Below are positions 37,741 to 47,022 of a stretch of DNA of 64,000 nt, piece after piece. The notes under the pieces are model-generated. The model was not told where the DNA came from. It searched no databases and saw only the letters and a program-made list of their open reading frames with translations. A program made the position numbers and the translations under genes. This DNA comes from Membranihabitans maritimus (lineage in GTDB: Bacteria; Bacteroidota; Bacteroidia; Chitinophagales; Saprospiraceae), in NCBI RefSeq assembly GCF_021729145.1, contig NZ_JAJSLW010000012.1, forward strand, positions 1-64,000, given 5' to 3'. Each line of letters begins with the position of its first letter. Position 1 is the stretch's first letter.

Positions 37741-39729
37741 TCAAAACTGAACATATTTTTTGGTCGTATAATTACCATTTTCGGTTATAAGCCTTATCAA
37801 TAGTAGTCCTTTCGAGGTGGATGGAATGGGAATCGACATTAGAGGTGAAATAGTGTGTATGGTTTTAATTACGGATAAGTTGGTATCGAATATTTCAATC
37901 TTAGTTATTTTTTCCGAAAGGTCTTTAATTTGAATATTAATATTCCCTCTATGGTCACCAGGATTGGGGAAAATTAGGATATTATTACTGAGTTCCCGGT
38001 CTAAATTACCGGAGGTTATTGTCCGGTCAATGACCAGAGTATTGCTTATACAACCATTGTTGTCCCTTACTATTAATGAATAAACTTTATTGTCTTCGAC
38101 GTTTGTGAGATTTTTTGTAGAAGATATTTCGATATTATTCTCCATCCAGGAATACGAATATGGAGGAGTTCCACCATTGATATCTATTGCTATATCAATT
38201 CTCCCATCGTGCTCAAAAACTTCATCAAGTGTCGTAATGAGACTGTCAGGTCCTGATACTGTGGCAGATAATTCAAAAACACAGCCGCTTCCTTCTGTTA
38301 TAAGTACCGAATACGTTTGGTCGCTATTGATCCCGTATATATAATCTTCTGTACTTCCATTTGACCATTCGTAGGTAATGGGTTGGGTCGAATTCCGTAA
38401 GGCAACAGATATATAGCCTTCAGTACCGTTATTACATTGTGGGGGTTCGGTATTTAAAAAAGCCCTGACATCAGAATCTTGCACAATTACGGTTACTTCC
38501 GCCCACATTGTATCTCCGGGGGAGGGAATGTAAAAATACCGGTCTAGATAGGTTCCCGGTTCTTCAATATTACCACTTCCGTTTCCTATCAGGCGAACAT
38601 TTCTTGTTGTTTGACAAATTCCGGATAAATAAGGTTGTTCATACGTAGCTTTTCCATTGCAAATAGATGTCATTACGGTATCCTGGTATATAAATTTCAG
38701 GTCACTGGTGTCTATAATTTCTACATTTATGGTTTGAATATTAGCGTTTCCCACTCCATCTTTTACGCTAAAAGCGACCTCATTATCCCCAATATCATCA
38801 CAGGTGAAAATGGATTGTGACATGTCAAAGTTTATTTCATCATTGCACCGGTCATTTCCCCGAATAAAAACATTTTGGGGATCAAGGGCTGCCATCCCTT
38901 GTTGGTTGAGTATAAGACGAAGGTTTTTCCTCAGAATAACATTTTCAGGCGGGTGTACGTCTTCTGTATAAATATAAAATGAATCCGTTACCGTACAATT
39001 TCTTCTGTCTGAAATAATTACCGAGTAGGATCCTTCTGATAGTTGGTCAATTTCAAGGTTGTTATTTTCTCCATTTGACCAATTAATTTCCAATGGCAAT
39101 ACTTCCCTGTCCGGGAAAAGCCGGATTGAACCGTTATTACTTGATTGACATTCTGTGGGCATTAATTCATGTGTCACAAGCAATTGACAAGGTCTTGCTC
39201 GTAAATTGTACGTTTTTTCTGTCGTACAGCCGTTAATGTCTGTTGTTTGAATGTAAATTATTCCGGTGTCTATATCGGTTAGGGTGTAGATGGAATCAAA
39301 AGATACATTCATGGTATCTTCAAACCTGGAAATTTTAACATTAAAGGGGGCGGTACCTCCATTTATTGAAAAATCAATAAATCCATTGTTTAATGTATTT
39401 GTTGTAGGGCTACTGACGAAATCGTTTATAACCAGGCTATCGGGTTCGGAGATATTAAAAGTATCCGTTATAAAGGATTCTCCTTCGGTATTATAAATGG
39501 TGAGAAAATAACTTCCCCCTGAAATATATACAAGATCCTGGCTATTCGCACCCGTATTCCATTCATAACGGTCGATTTGACCCGGAATATTAATTTCCTG
39601 GAATATGATGGCCCCGTTAGCTGCACCTTTACATGTAGGGGCAGCCAGTGTATCCAATATATATTCAACCTGGGCATTGGAAAAATACCCAAAACATAAC
39701 AAAGGAAGTATGTATATCCATCTTTTCAT
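37741..39729 (-). CDS. T9SS-secreted SprB-repeat protein
   Basis: 662 residues from the ATG at 39729, which starts a clean signal peptide (MKRWIYILPLLCFGYFSNAQ); an ATG three codons upstream is also possible. The body has repeated SprB-type units (GSYFLTIYNTEGESF, GSYSVIISDRRNCTVTDSFY, VYSLIVRDNNGCISN) and, at about 260-400, a HYR-like beta domain. The last 80 residues form a type A T9SS C-terminal sorting domain (NILIFPNPGDHRGNINIQIK and LLLIRLITENGNYTTKKYVQF-like end). Such proteins are exported to the cell surface and often support gliding or adhesion. No enzyme domain. Confidence 0.85.
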   Translation of the reverse strand: MKRWIYILPLLCFGYFSNAQVEYILDTLAAPTCKGAANGAIIFQEINIPGQIDRYEWNTGANSQDLVYISGGSYFLTIYNTEGESFITDTFNISEPDSLVINDFVSSPTTNTLNNGFIDFSINGGTAPFNVKISRFEDTMNVSFDSIYTLTDIDTGIIYIQTTDINGCTTEKTYNLRARPCQLLVTHELMPTECQSSNNGSIRLFPDREVLPLEINWSNGENNNLEIDQLSEGSYSVIISDRRNCTVTDSFYIYTEDVHPPENVILRKNLRLILNQQGMAALDPQNVFIRGNDRCNDEINFDMSQSIFTCDDIGDNEVAFSVKDGVGNANIQTINVEIIDTSDLKFIYQDTVMTSICNGKATYEQPYLSGICQTTRNVRLIGNGSGNIEEPGTYLDRYFYIPSPGDTMWAEVTVIVQDSDVRAFLNTEPPQCNNGTEGYISVALRNSTQPITYEWSNGSTEDYIYGINSDQTYSVLITEGSGCVFELSATVSGPDSLITTLDEVFEHDGRIDIAIDINGGTPPYSYSWMENNIEISSTKNLTNVEDNKVYSLIVRDNNGCISNTLVIDRTITSGNLDRELSNNILIFPNPGDHRGNINIQIKDLSEKITKIEIFDTNLSVIKTIHTISPLMSIPIPSTSKGLLLIRLITENGNYTTKKYVQF

Positions 39730-39917
39730 AATTCCCATTTTAATGAGAAATCAAATGAAAAGATAATAAAAAGACTGAATATCAACAAAATATCTTTTTG
39801 GCATATATCTTTTACAGTGAATTTGACAAAGTAAATAGCCGTTGTGATTTGCTGTTCAATTCCCTCTTTTATTCGTAAACAAAGCTATTCGGTGAAGGGG
39901 GATTATGTAAGAATAAT

Positions 39918-40886
39918 TTATGGGACCAGATTTTGTCCAAATAAGGAATCGACAAAAGCTCTTTTATTGAAAATTTGCAGATGTTCGATACCCTCCCCAA
40001 CACCAATATAGCGGATGGGTATCTTGAATTGGTCTGAAATACCTAGTACCACGCCCCCTTTTGCTGTGCCATCCAATTTGGTCATTGCTAATGCAGAAAC
40101 TTCTGTGGCTTCAGAAAACTTAGAACATTGTTCGAAGGCATTTTGTCCGGTTGAGGCATCTAATACGAGCAATACTTCATGCGGTGCCCCATCAAGCGCT
40201 TTACCAACAGATTTTTTAATTTTCGAAAGTTCACGCATCAAGTTGATTTTCGTGTGTAGTCTTCCAGCCGTGTCCACGATGGCAATGTCCAGTTTATTAT
40301 CGACAGCATGTTTTACAGTTTCATATGCGACAGCTGCTGGGTCTGCATTCATACCTTTTGAGTAGAAATCGCAACCCACCCTTTCAGACCAAATTTCTAA
40401 TTGCTCTACAGCTGCAGCCCTGAAAGTATCACCTGCACCCAATACAAGGCTGTAGCCTTCCTTTTTATATTGGTGGGCTAGTTTACCAATGGTAGTCGTT
40501 TTACCAACGCCATTAACACCAACAACGAGTACTACATGAGGCTTCTCACCGGATGTGATTTTATAGTCTTCCAGGTCTATGGTATTGTTTTCAGCCAGGA
40601 GTTGTATAATTTCATCCTTAAGGATGGAATTGAGCTCTGATGTGTTAATATATTTATCCCGGGATACCCTTTCTTCCAGGCGGTCGATGATCTTAATTGT
40701 TGTATCCAATCCCACATCTGCCGAGACTAAAATTTCCTCAAGTTCATCGAGGAATTCTTCGTCTACCGTACTTTTCCCGGCTACTGCTTTTGTGATTTTG
40801 GAAAATATATTTGTTTTGGTTTTTTCAAGACCTTTATCAAGGTCTTCTTCCTTTTCCTTTGTAAAGAACTTTTTAAAAAAACTCAT
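39918..40886 (-). CDS. ftsY: signal recognition particle receptor FtsY
   Basis: 322 residues: a short acidic/basic A domain (about 1-30), the helical N domain (31-110) and the GTPase G domain. Motifs: GVNGVGKTT (G1, residues 123-131), DTFRAAAVEQL (G2), DTAGR (G3), TKLDGTAKGG (G4). It docks ribosome-SRP complexes at the inner membrane. The short A domain is common in Bacteroidetes. It follows the rpmB-rpmG-DUF4295 genes but a strong terminator in between makes it a separate unit. Confidence 0.97.
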   Translation of the reverse strand: MSFFKKFFTKEKEEDLDKGLEKTKTNIFSKITKAVAGKSTVDEEFLDELEEILVSADVGLDTTIKIIDRLEERVSRDKYINTSELNSILKDEIIQLLAENNTIDLEDYKITSGEKPHVVLVVGVNGVGKTTTIGKLAHQYKKEGYSLVLGAGDTFRAAAVEQLEIWSERVGCDFYSKGMNADPAAVAYETVKHAVDNKLDIAIVDTAGRLHTKINLMRELSKIKKSVGKALDGAPHEVLLVLDASTGQNAFEQCSKFSEATEVSALAMTKLDGTAKGGVVLGISDQFKIPIRYIGVGEGIEHLQIFNKRAFVDSLFGQNLVP

Positions 40887-40913
40887 ACACCTGATGATTT
40901 ACAATTTCAATAT

Positions 40914-40944
40914 AAAAAAAGGCTTTCCGATTAGAAAAGCCTTT
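40914..40944 (-). terminator. rho-independent terminator after DUF4295
   Basis: On the minus strand AAAGGCTTT pairs with AAAGCCTTT (hairpin 40918-40944) and is followed by seven T residues (40914-40920). It ends the rpmB-rpmG-DUF4295 transcript 26 bases after the DUF4295 stop codon. Confidence 0.88.
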
Positions 40945-40969
40945 CAATGTACTCCATTTTTTTTTTCGC

Positions 40970-41146
40970 TTATTTATTGGCGAAAAATTCTTTGGACTTG
41001 TCCTTATGAACAATCATTTCTTTAAAAGAATATTTCCCTGTTACAGGATCTTTTATACTTTTTATAACTTTTACATGGTCTCTACCTGAACCTGCATTTG
41101 CAGCCCTTTGAGCAACCCTTGCGTTTTTTGATACTTTCTTTGCCAT
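40970..41146 (-). CDS. DUF4295 small protein
   Basis: 58 residues: MAKKVSKNARVAQRAANAGS, then GRDHVKVIKSIKDPVTGKYS and a basic end (HKDKSKEFFANK). It matches the DUF4295 family, short basic proteins found in Bacteroidetes downstream of the L28 and L33 ribosomal genes. The role is unknown; the basic charge and location suggest a ribosome-associated protein. It lies 7 bases after rpmG and is the last gene before a strong terminator. Confidence 0.88.
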   Translation of the reverse strand: MAKKVSKNARVAQRAANAGSGRDHVKVIKSIKDPVTGKYSFKEMIVHKDKSKEFFANK

Positions 41147-41153
41147 AATTCAC

Positions 41154-41342
41154 TTATTTTATTTCTCTATGAACAGTATACTTTCTCAAAATAGGATTAT
41201 ATTTCTTTAATTCCAACCTTTCAGGGGTGTTTTTCCTGTTCTTTTGAGTAACATATCTGGATGTTCCGGGTTTTCCGGAATCTTTATGTTCAGTACATTC
41301 TAATATAACCTGAATTCTATTACCTTTTGATTTCTTTGCCAT
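41154..41342 (-). CDS. rpmG: 50S ribosomal protein bL33
   Basis: 62 residues, the form without the two zinc-binding CxxC pairs (only one Cys). Recognised from [40 protein letters not shown] and [16 protein letters not shown] component of the large subunit near the E site. It lies 12 bases after rpmB and 7 bases before the DUF4295 gene, forming a three-gene minus-strand operon. Confidence 0.96.
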   Translation of the reverse strand: MAKKSKGNRIQVILECTEHKDSGKPGTSRYVTQKNRKNTPERLELKKYNPILRKYTVHREIK

Positions 41343-41354
41343 TACTAGTAAAAT

Positions 41355-41603
41355 TTATAGTTTAACCGGAATATCTTTTCCTTTTTTTTGCAACTTTTTC
41401 AAATAGGCATAAATCCCTAATTTATCGATTGTACGCATTGCTTTTGTACTGACTTTCAAAGTTACTGATTTATCCAATTCCGGTATATAAAATTTCTTCT
41501 TCTTCAAATTGGGTAAAAATCTTCTTTTTGTCTTCACATTTGAGTGAGACACGCTATGACCGACCATTGGTCTTTTTCCGGTTAGCTCACATACCTTTGA
41601 CAT
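41355..41603 (-). CDS. rpmB: 50S ribosomal protein bL28
   Basis: 82 residues: [40 protein letters not shown] and [20 protein letters not shown] are family hallmarks. Part of the large ribosomal subunit. It is the first gene of the rpmB-rpmG-DUF4295 operon; about 180 bases upstream lies the tRNA-Arg gene on the same strand. Confidence 0.97.
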   Translation of the reverse strand: MSKVCELTGKRPMVGHSVSHSNVKTKRRFLPNLKKKKFYIPELDKSVTLKVSTKAMRTIDKLGIYAYLKKLQKKGKDIPVKL

Positions 41604-41791
41604 AACATTTAATTTTTATCTATAATTTATACAATGTACCCGGAGAACATGTATTCCGGAATTTTAAACTAAGCTATTTTTTGTAGCTTTTTAAATCAAA
41701 CTGACGATACAAACTCAAGTTTATACCTTATATAGTATCTTTGGTGATTCTCACTTTTGAGAATATAAACATACCACGTTTTTTCATTTTG

Positions 41792-41865
41792 TGACCTCGG
41801 CAGGATTCGAACCTGCAACCTCCTGATTCGTAGTCAGGTGCTCTATCCAGTTAAGCTACGAAGCC
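41792..41865 (-). tRNA. tRNA-Arg(ACG)
   Basis: Read on the minus strand, it starts with acceptor GGCTTCG and ends with CGAGGTC plus discriminator A (two G-U pairs in the acceptor). The anticodon arm CCTGA-CTACGAA-TCAGG gives anticodon ACG, and the T arm is GCAGG-TTCGAAT-CCTGC. CCA is not encoded. The A at position 34 is normally edited to inosine by TadA to read CGU, CGC and CGA. Confidence 0.96.
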
Positions 41866-41959
41866 CGGTGTTATGTATCCAATGTACAAAATTGGATGCA
41901 AAAATAATAAAAATTATGAATATTAAAAGCTTTTATAGAAATACTTGCCTTACAATATA

Positions 41960-43573
41960 TTATATCTTGATAAATTTCAAATGGGTTTTATGGCCATTCT
42001 GCTCCAGAAGTATAACATAAGCGCCAGCGGTTAATTGCGAAATATTGAGTTTTTCAGTATTCCCAAGGCTGGGATCTATATCCCCTTCTGCAATAATTTT
42101 TCCGAGGTAGTCAATAATGCTGAAATGGACGTTAGCACTGAAATCAATAGTGGAAAATTCAAAATTGATTTCATTCGTGGCGGCATTCGGATACACGTTG
42201 AGTCCCTTGAGGGGAGAGGATGTATTAGCCGGTTGGAATTGTTCGGATACACATTTAAGGCAGGCATTTGCATTTAGATATCCACCGGAGAGTGTACGTT
42301 GGCCCAAATCAGATGCAGAAACAGCAGTTTCAAGAATACAGCTTTTGACGGCATTTAAAAGAAAATTGGGGGAACGGGTAATGGCCGATTGTAAGCTGTC
42401 AAGTGGCAATGTATATGCCAGACTAATTAGACCAGCAACCTGGGGAGTAGCAAATGAAGTTCCCGAATCCATAATAAAATTTCCATTGGATGCCATTGTA
42501 AGTATGTCAGCTCCAGGGGCGGCTATATCGACATTGATCGATCCGAAACCACCCTGTATATCATCCATATTATCAATAGATGTAACGATAATTAATTGTT
42601 CCGAAGAACAATCACTTGGAATATCTCCAAAGTTATCTACATTCGTTTCATTATTGGTAGTGGCTCCTACACTTAAAATTCCTACGGAACCCATTTTATT
42701 GAACATTTCACAATATACGGGAACGTCAGATTCAAAAAGTCCGTCTTCCCCGAAGGAACTATTTGTCGTAACAATAAAAGCTCCTTCTTCTCCATCAGTT
42801 TCATTGTAACGTTTTCTCATTTGATAGAAATACTCATAGGCTTCAATAGTGATGGCATTGGTGGCGCGATTGGTCAGTGAAACAGGCAATACTTTTGCTT
42901 GCCAGTTGATTCCTGTAATTCCTATTCCATTGTTGCCGCGCGCAGCAGCGACCCCAATTACACCATCTCCGTGACTACTGGGGTCGATAGGGTGAATCCC
43001 ATTCTCGTCATTGAAATTCCATCCCATGACATCATCAATATAGCCGTTTTGATCATCATCAATTGAATTATTAGGAATTTCCCCGGGGTTTGTATAAAAG
43101 ATATCTTCAAAATCTGTTTGCGAAATATCCAATCCCGGTTCCAAAATGCCGATTACCGGTTGATGATATGAAGTCAAAACAGATCCAGTGGTCTGATCCC
43201 AGGCTTGAAACATTTTGATCTTTTCCAGGTACCATAATTCGTCATTTCTGGGATCATTCGGGACATTATCCCGGAAATGGAAGATATAGTTCTTTTGCCA
43301 AAGTTCTATCATAGGACAATCCTCAATCAACGTTTCGAAATTTATAGGTCGTCGTGTATGTATGGTAGAATGGATTTTAAAAGCATTTATACTTTTGGCC
43401 AATAATTTGATATCGACCGGATAGCCCTGGTCTGAAAAATATTCTTTTAACTGAGATGAATTAAATTCCGATTTCAGCGTAATAATATAACCTTCCCATT
43501 GCGATTTGGCAGAAACATTATCAACAGAAAAGATTAAAAATAGAAATAGAGAAAGCAAATACTGTACCTTCAC
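41960..43573 (-). CDS. S8-family (subtilisin-like) protein with T9SS sorting domain
   Basis: 537 residues starting at a GTG; no in-frame ATG exists between the upstream stop and the signal peptide (KVQYLLSLFLFLIFSVDNVS). A propeptide-like segment (about 24-105) precedes the S8 domain. Catalytic His is in SSHGDGVIG (H201), oxyanion Asn in TTNSSFGE (N271), Ser in SGTSFATPQVAG (S373). The usual catalytic Asp (VIDTG) is replaced by Glu: VIGILEPGLD (E145). The last 75 residues are a type A T9SS sorting domain (LNVYPNAATNEINFEF). Predicted to be a surface-bound peptidase of reduced or altered activity. It lies 17 bases after the propeller gene and may be co-transcribed with lepB. Confidence 0.87.
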   Translation of the reverse strand: MKVQYLLSLFLFLIFSVDNVSAKSQWEGYIITLKSEFNSSQLKEYFSDQGYPVDIKLLAKSINAFKIHSTIHTRRPINFETLIEDCPMIELWQKNYIFHFRDNVPNDPRNDELWYLEKIKMFQAWDQTTGSVLTSYHQPVIGILEPGLDISQTDFEDIFYTNPGEIPNNSIDDDQNGYIDDVMGWNFNDENGIHPIDPSSHGDGVIGVAAARGNNGIGITGINWQAKVLPVSLTNRATNAITIEAYEYFYQMRKRYNETDGEEGAFIVTTNSSFGEDGLFESDVPVYCEMFNKMGSVGILSVGATTNNETNVDNFGDIPSDCSSEQLIIVTSIDNMDDIQGGFGSINVDIAAPGADILTMASNGNFIMDSGTSFATPQVAGLISLAYTLPLDSLQSAITRSPNFLLNAVKSCILETAVSASDLGQRTLSGGYLNANACLKCVSEQFQPANTSSPLKGLNVYPNAATNEINFEFSTIDFSANVHFSIIDYLGKIIAEGDIDPSLGNTEKLNISQLTAGAYVILLEQNGHKTHLKFIKI

Positions 43574-43590
43574 ACCAATAATTTTATAAC

Positions 43591-44457
43591 TTATTGATTA
43601 ATGACCACAAATTGGTTATTATTGTTCGTGGCTAATCTTTTAATATTTGTTAGGTTAAATTTTTCTAAATCCATAGCCATTTGCCATTCTGGAGTAGGTG
43701 TGTTCAGGTTAAGTGAAAAGATTTTTGATCCTTTTCCCATCCAAATTATGTCATTGTCTCCAATGCAAAAGTCTTCAGATTCCTGAATTGTTTTTTGTAC
43801 TATAGCCACTCTTCCTGATCGAATACTATATTTTTTTAAATGCCAATATTCATTACTGTATTTGTGAACAAACATCAGGTGATCGGAATCTTGAAGATGA
43901 ATGGAGCGTCCCACATCCCGGGAAATGAGCTTTTTAGATTCATTCAAAGTGTTGTATAGATAAAGATTTAACTGGTTGTCTTCCAACAAAACCAAGGCAA
44001 TATTCTCTTGATCTATTATTTGATAGTATGCTATATTTGAATACTGGATAACCCGTTTTATTTGGCCTCTTTCAAGGCTCCAAAGTTCCTGATGTTGGTT
44101 TTTTTTATCCAGCTTTACAAAAAATATTTTACCATTGAATACACTTGGTGAAAACTCTTGCTCTCCGGTATTAGTAAGGTATTTTAATTGCCTCTTTTGT
44201 AGATCCAACTTTACTAAATCAGTATTGTTTCGAATGAAACTTCCTCGGGAACAAGCAAGATAAAGCTCTGATCCGACATAAAAAGGTTGATTATTATAGC
44301 CTCCCTTATTGAAGGATGAAATAAGTTCGATGTTATCAATGTTATACTTTCCACCAGTGCTTGAAGTACTAATATAATATGCTTCAGAAGGGTCTTGTCC
44401 GTGGCATATCAATGAACAAAACAGAAAAGAAAAAATCCAATATATCGAAGTATTCAT
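43591..44457 (-). CDS. secreted WD40/TolB-like propeller protein
   Basis: 288 residues with a signal peptide (MNTSIYWIFSFLFCSLICHG, cleaved near HGQ). The rest is beta-strand rich with propeller-like units (NNQPFYVGSELYLACSRGSF, EFSPSVFNGKIFFVKLDKKN, QHQELWSLERG). It resembles short periplasmic TolB or PD40-type propellers seen next to T9SS proteins. No enzyme motif. Its start directly abuts the stop of lepB (44457/44458), so coupled translation is likely. Partner of the S8 peptidase downstream by position only. Confidence 0.65.
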   Translation of the reverse strand: MNTSIYWIFSFLFCSLICHGQDPSEAYYISTSSTGGKYNIDNIELISSFNKGGYNNQPFYVGSELYLACSRGSFIRNNTDLVKLDLQKRQLKYLTNTGEQEFSPSVFNGKIFFVKLDKKNQHQELWSLERGQIKRVIQYSNIAYYQIIDQENIALVLLEDNQLNLYLYNTLNESKKLISRDVGRSIHLQDSDHLMFVHKYSNEYWHLKKYSIRSGRVAIVQKTIQESEDFCIGDNDIIWMGKGSKIFSLNLNTPTPEWQMAMDLEKFNLTNIKRLATNNNNQFVVINQ

Positions 44458-46026
44458 TTATTTTTTATTAGCTGATTGAAATATTCGAGACCAGCGTATC
44501 CCATCGCTTAAATTACTATTTTTTAATGACATCCAAATAAAAAGAGGTTTTCCTACAATGTGGGTTTCCGGGACATATCCCCACACCCTGGAATCCTCGG
44601 AATTATGACGATTATCTCCCATCATCCAGTAATAATTGTACTTGAAAGTATATTCATTAGCTATTTGTCCGTTTATATAAATTCCGTCATTTTTCACTAT
44701 AAGCTCATTGTCTTCATACACTTGTATTACCCGCTCATATACAGCTAAATTTTGCGGTGTTAATTCGATGGTCTCCCCCGCCTGAGGAATGTGAATAGGA
44801 CCAAAGTCATCAAATGTCCATCCAGGGTAATGTTGTTCGTCATGTGGGTAGAGATAATTTTCATGGTGGGAAGGTTTGATATATTCTACCGTTATATCAT
44901 TTCCAAGGGTTTTAATTTCCTCAACCTCATTTTGACTTAAATTGTAATAGCCCTGGTTGGCCTGGGCATGATCATTTATGTCTACTCCGATTCTATCTAA
45001 AGTATTGGTATTGACCGGACCTTGAGAAGAACTTATTTTGTAGGCAAATTGAGTCATTTCGGGATTTTCGATAGCGGTTCCGTCAATGTATACCGTTCCT
45101 TCTTTTATTTCCAGATCTTCACCGGGAAGTCCTATAGCCCTCTTGATGTAATGGTCCATTTTGTCCATAGGACGTGTTATGATTTCATTCTCCGGAACCT
45201 GGTTTAGCATACCCCTTCTTCTCAAATCATAAACGCTAAATGTTCTGTTGGGTGTTAATACAACTGAATCTCCTTCGGGATAGTTAAATACTACATTATC
45301 ATAGCGATCAATTTTTTCCAATTTAGGTAATCGAAAATACGGAAGGCTGGGATTTTCCAGGTATGATTCGGCGTTAAGAAATCCTATCCTGTTATGAAGA
45401 AGGGGAACCATAGCTATCGTCATAGGGGTACGTATACCATAATTTACCTTAGATACAAATAAAAAGTCCCCGACTTTCAGTGATCCTTCCATTGATGAAG
45501 TCGGAATAATATATGCTTCTATAAGGAACATTCGAATAAAAGCAGCCGCAAAAACTGCAAATATTAATGAATCTACCCATTCTCTGGTTGGAGATTTTTG
45601 GAAAGGATTTTTAGAGGTTAATCGCTGTACTTTGAGATTATCTCCTGATTCCTTTGCTTCCCTTATTTTTTGATTGTATTCCCTTTCCTGGGTAACTACC
45701 GGACCGTTGTAATTGAGTCCGCTTTTTCCTAGAAGGTAAAATGATAAGGGGGCATACACAACTGATAACGCAGCATCCCAAAAGCTTGATTTGCCAAAAG
45801 AACGGACCATGTCTATCGTCATTCCGGCATAAATGAAAATATTGACGATAGGGATCAGTAACAACCAGGCGTGATTTTTGGATCGGCCGATTATTTCGGC
45901 CCAAATTCCAAAATTTACCCCCGGGATCAAGGCTTTTTGTGGATCTTTTCCCGCTTTTTCAAAAAGCTTTCGAAGCGATAAGCTTAACAATATGTATGAA
46001 ACAATTACAAAAATTAATATACCCAC
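44458..46026 (-). CDS. lepB: signal peptidase I, long Bacteroidetes form
   Basis: 522 residues starting at a GTG (no ATG is available in frame). An N-terminal membrane domain with about three hydrophobic segments (1-100, including HAWLLLIPIVNIFIYAGMTI) resembles DUF5684; the peptidase domain follows from about 150. Catalytic Ser is in PTSSMEGSL (S178), after a membrane anchor, and the general-base Lys in HYIKRAIGLPGED (K295). Box E is the late MMGDNRHNSEDSRVWGYVPE. It removes signal peptides at the inner membrane. The insert between Lys and box E is long, as usual for this phylum. Confidence 0.94.
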   Translation of the reverse strand: MGILIFVIVSYILLSLSLRKLFEKAGKDPQKALIPGVNFGIWAEIIGRSKNHAWLLLIPIVNIFIYAGMTIDMVRSFGKSSFWDAALSVVYAPLSFYLLGKSGLNYNGPVVTQEREYNQKIREAKESGDNLKVQRLTSKNPFQKSPTREWVDSLIFAVFAAAFIRMFLIEAYIIPTSSMEGSLKVGDFLFVSKVNYGIRTPMTIAMVPLLHNRIGFLNAESYLENPSLPYFRLPKLEKIDRYDNVVFNYPEGDSVVLTPNRTFSVYDLRRRGMLNQVPENEIITRPMDKMDHYIKRAIGLPGEDLEIKEGTVYIDGTAIENPEMTQFAYKISSSQGPVNTNTLDRIGVDINDHAQANQGYYNLSQNEVEEIKTLGNDITVEYIKPSHHENYLYPHDEQHYPGWTFDDFGPIHIPQAGETIELTPQNLAVYERVIQVYEDNELIVKNDGIYINGQIANEYTFKYNYYWMMGDNRHNSEDSRVWGYVPETHIVGKPLFIWMSLKNSNLSDGIRWSRIFQSANKK

Positions 46027-46511
46027 GGTTAAATGTTATTTAGGTTCCAAATGTAATTAAAAAACTAAATAATGATCGTGGACTAAGTCAAATTTTCTAT
46101 GTAGTACTTCGGATTATCGGCATAATGCAGAAGTTAGCTATACTTACTAAACCAAGGATATTCTATAGTGGACATTCAAAACAACGGGTGGGGTAGGGGG
46201 ATGTTATGAAAGTGATAATTGTTTTCGATTAAATGGTTAATCAAGATTTGAATTTGCGATTATCCTTAAAATTGATGGCATCTAATGAGGTATGGATATC
46301 AATAATTACATAGCTGAAACAAAAGAATTTGGATTTTTGTAATGATTTGGAAGGTTCTTCCGGGCTTAAACTTTGTCATCGTTTGTCTAGGAAACTCAGA
46401 TGATTTATTGATGTCAATCAGGTACGCGTTGGACCGTGCCTAATTACGGCATTTTTTCAATTGAATTAAAAACCGAATGAAGGTTTTGTAGGTTTTTGTT
46501 TATGAAGAGCT
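46027..46511. other. 485-base gap, no gene seen
   Basis: The gap lies between the RDD-family gene and lepB, both on the minus strand. It must contain the lepB promoter. No open frame, hairpin of note or RNA gene was found. Confidence 0.45.
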
Positions 46512-46871
46512 TTAAGGTTTATCCGTCACTATGGTACCCGCTATATAATCGTGTAAAGTTCTGTTTTTGGAACTGAACAAAGCAATGATAAATTCTAATG
46601 GAATACATTTTATTGTATTTCTGATAATTGCTTTCAGAAATGAAATTGGACCGCCATTGGTATTTTCGATCTGGATCTTCATAATGTATTTACCAAAACT
46701 CCCCTGCATGCTTGATGATTCAAAATAGGAAAAGTAGCCCAAAAATATAGCACATTGATACCAGAACGATTCTTTACCTCCCAGAAACAGGGCCAAAGGC
46801 CCTCCGATAACAGCCAGAATTAAAATATCCAGTATAAAGGCTATTAACCTTTTTCCAATAGATGCATACAT
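46512..46871 (-). CDS. RDD-family membrane protein
   Basis: 119 residues with three hydrophobic segments (LIAFILDILILAVIGGPLAL, WYQCAIFLGYFSYFES and IIRNTIKCIPLEFIIALFSS). The RDD signature appears as KRLIAFILDILIL with the Arg and two Asp-region positions partly kept. The C-terminus RTLHDYIAGTIVTDK matches the family. Function unknown; some members are ion antiporters. Single gene on the minus strand. Confidence 0.85.
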   Translation of the reverse strand: MYASIGKRLIAFILDILILAVIGGPLALFLGGKESFWYQCAIFLGYFSYFESSSMQGSFGKYIMKIQIENTNGGPISFLKAIIRNTIKCIPLEFIIALFSSKNRTLHDYIAGTIVTDKP

Positions 46872-47022
46872 GGTTGATATTCATTGTAACTAATGGAAAC
46901 AAGTTACAAAAAATATATCCTATTAAACTTGAAATTATAAGAATTTTATAAGCAATGGAACCTTGCGAATGAATACAAGATGGTATAACTCCACATCAAT
47001 ATTTTCGTTAACGTACTCGGGA

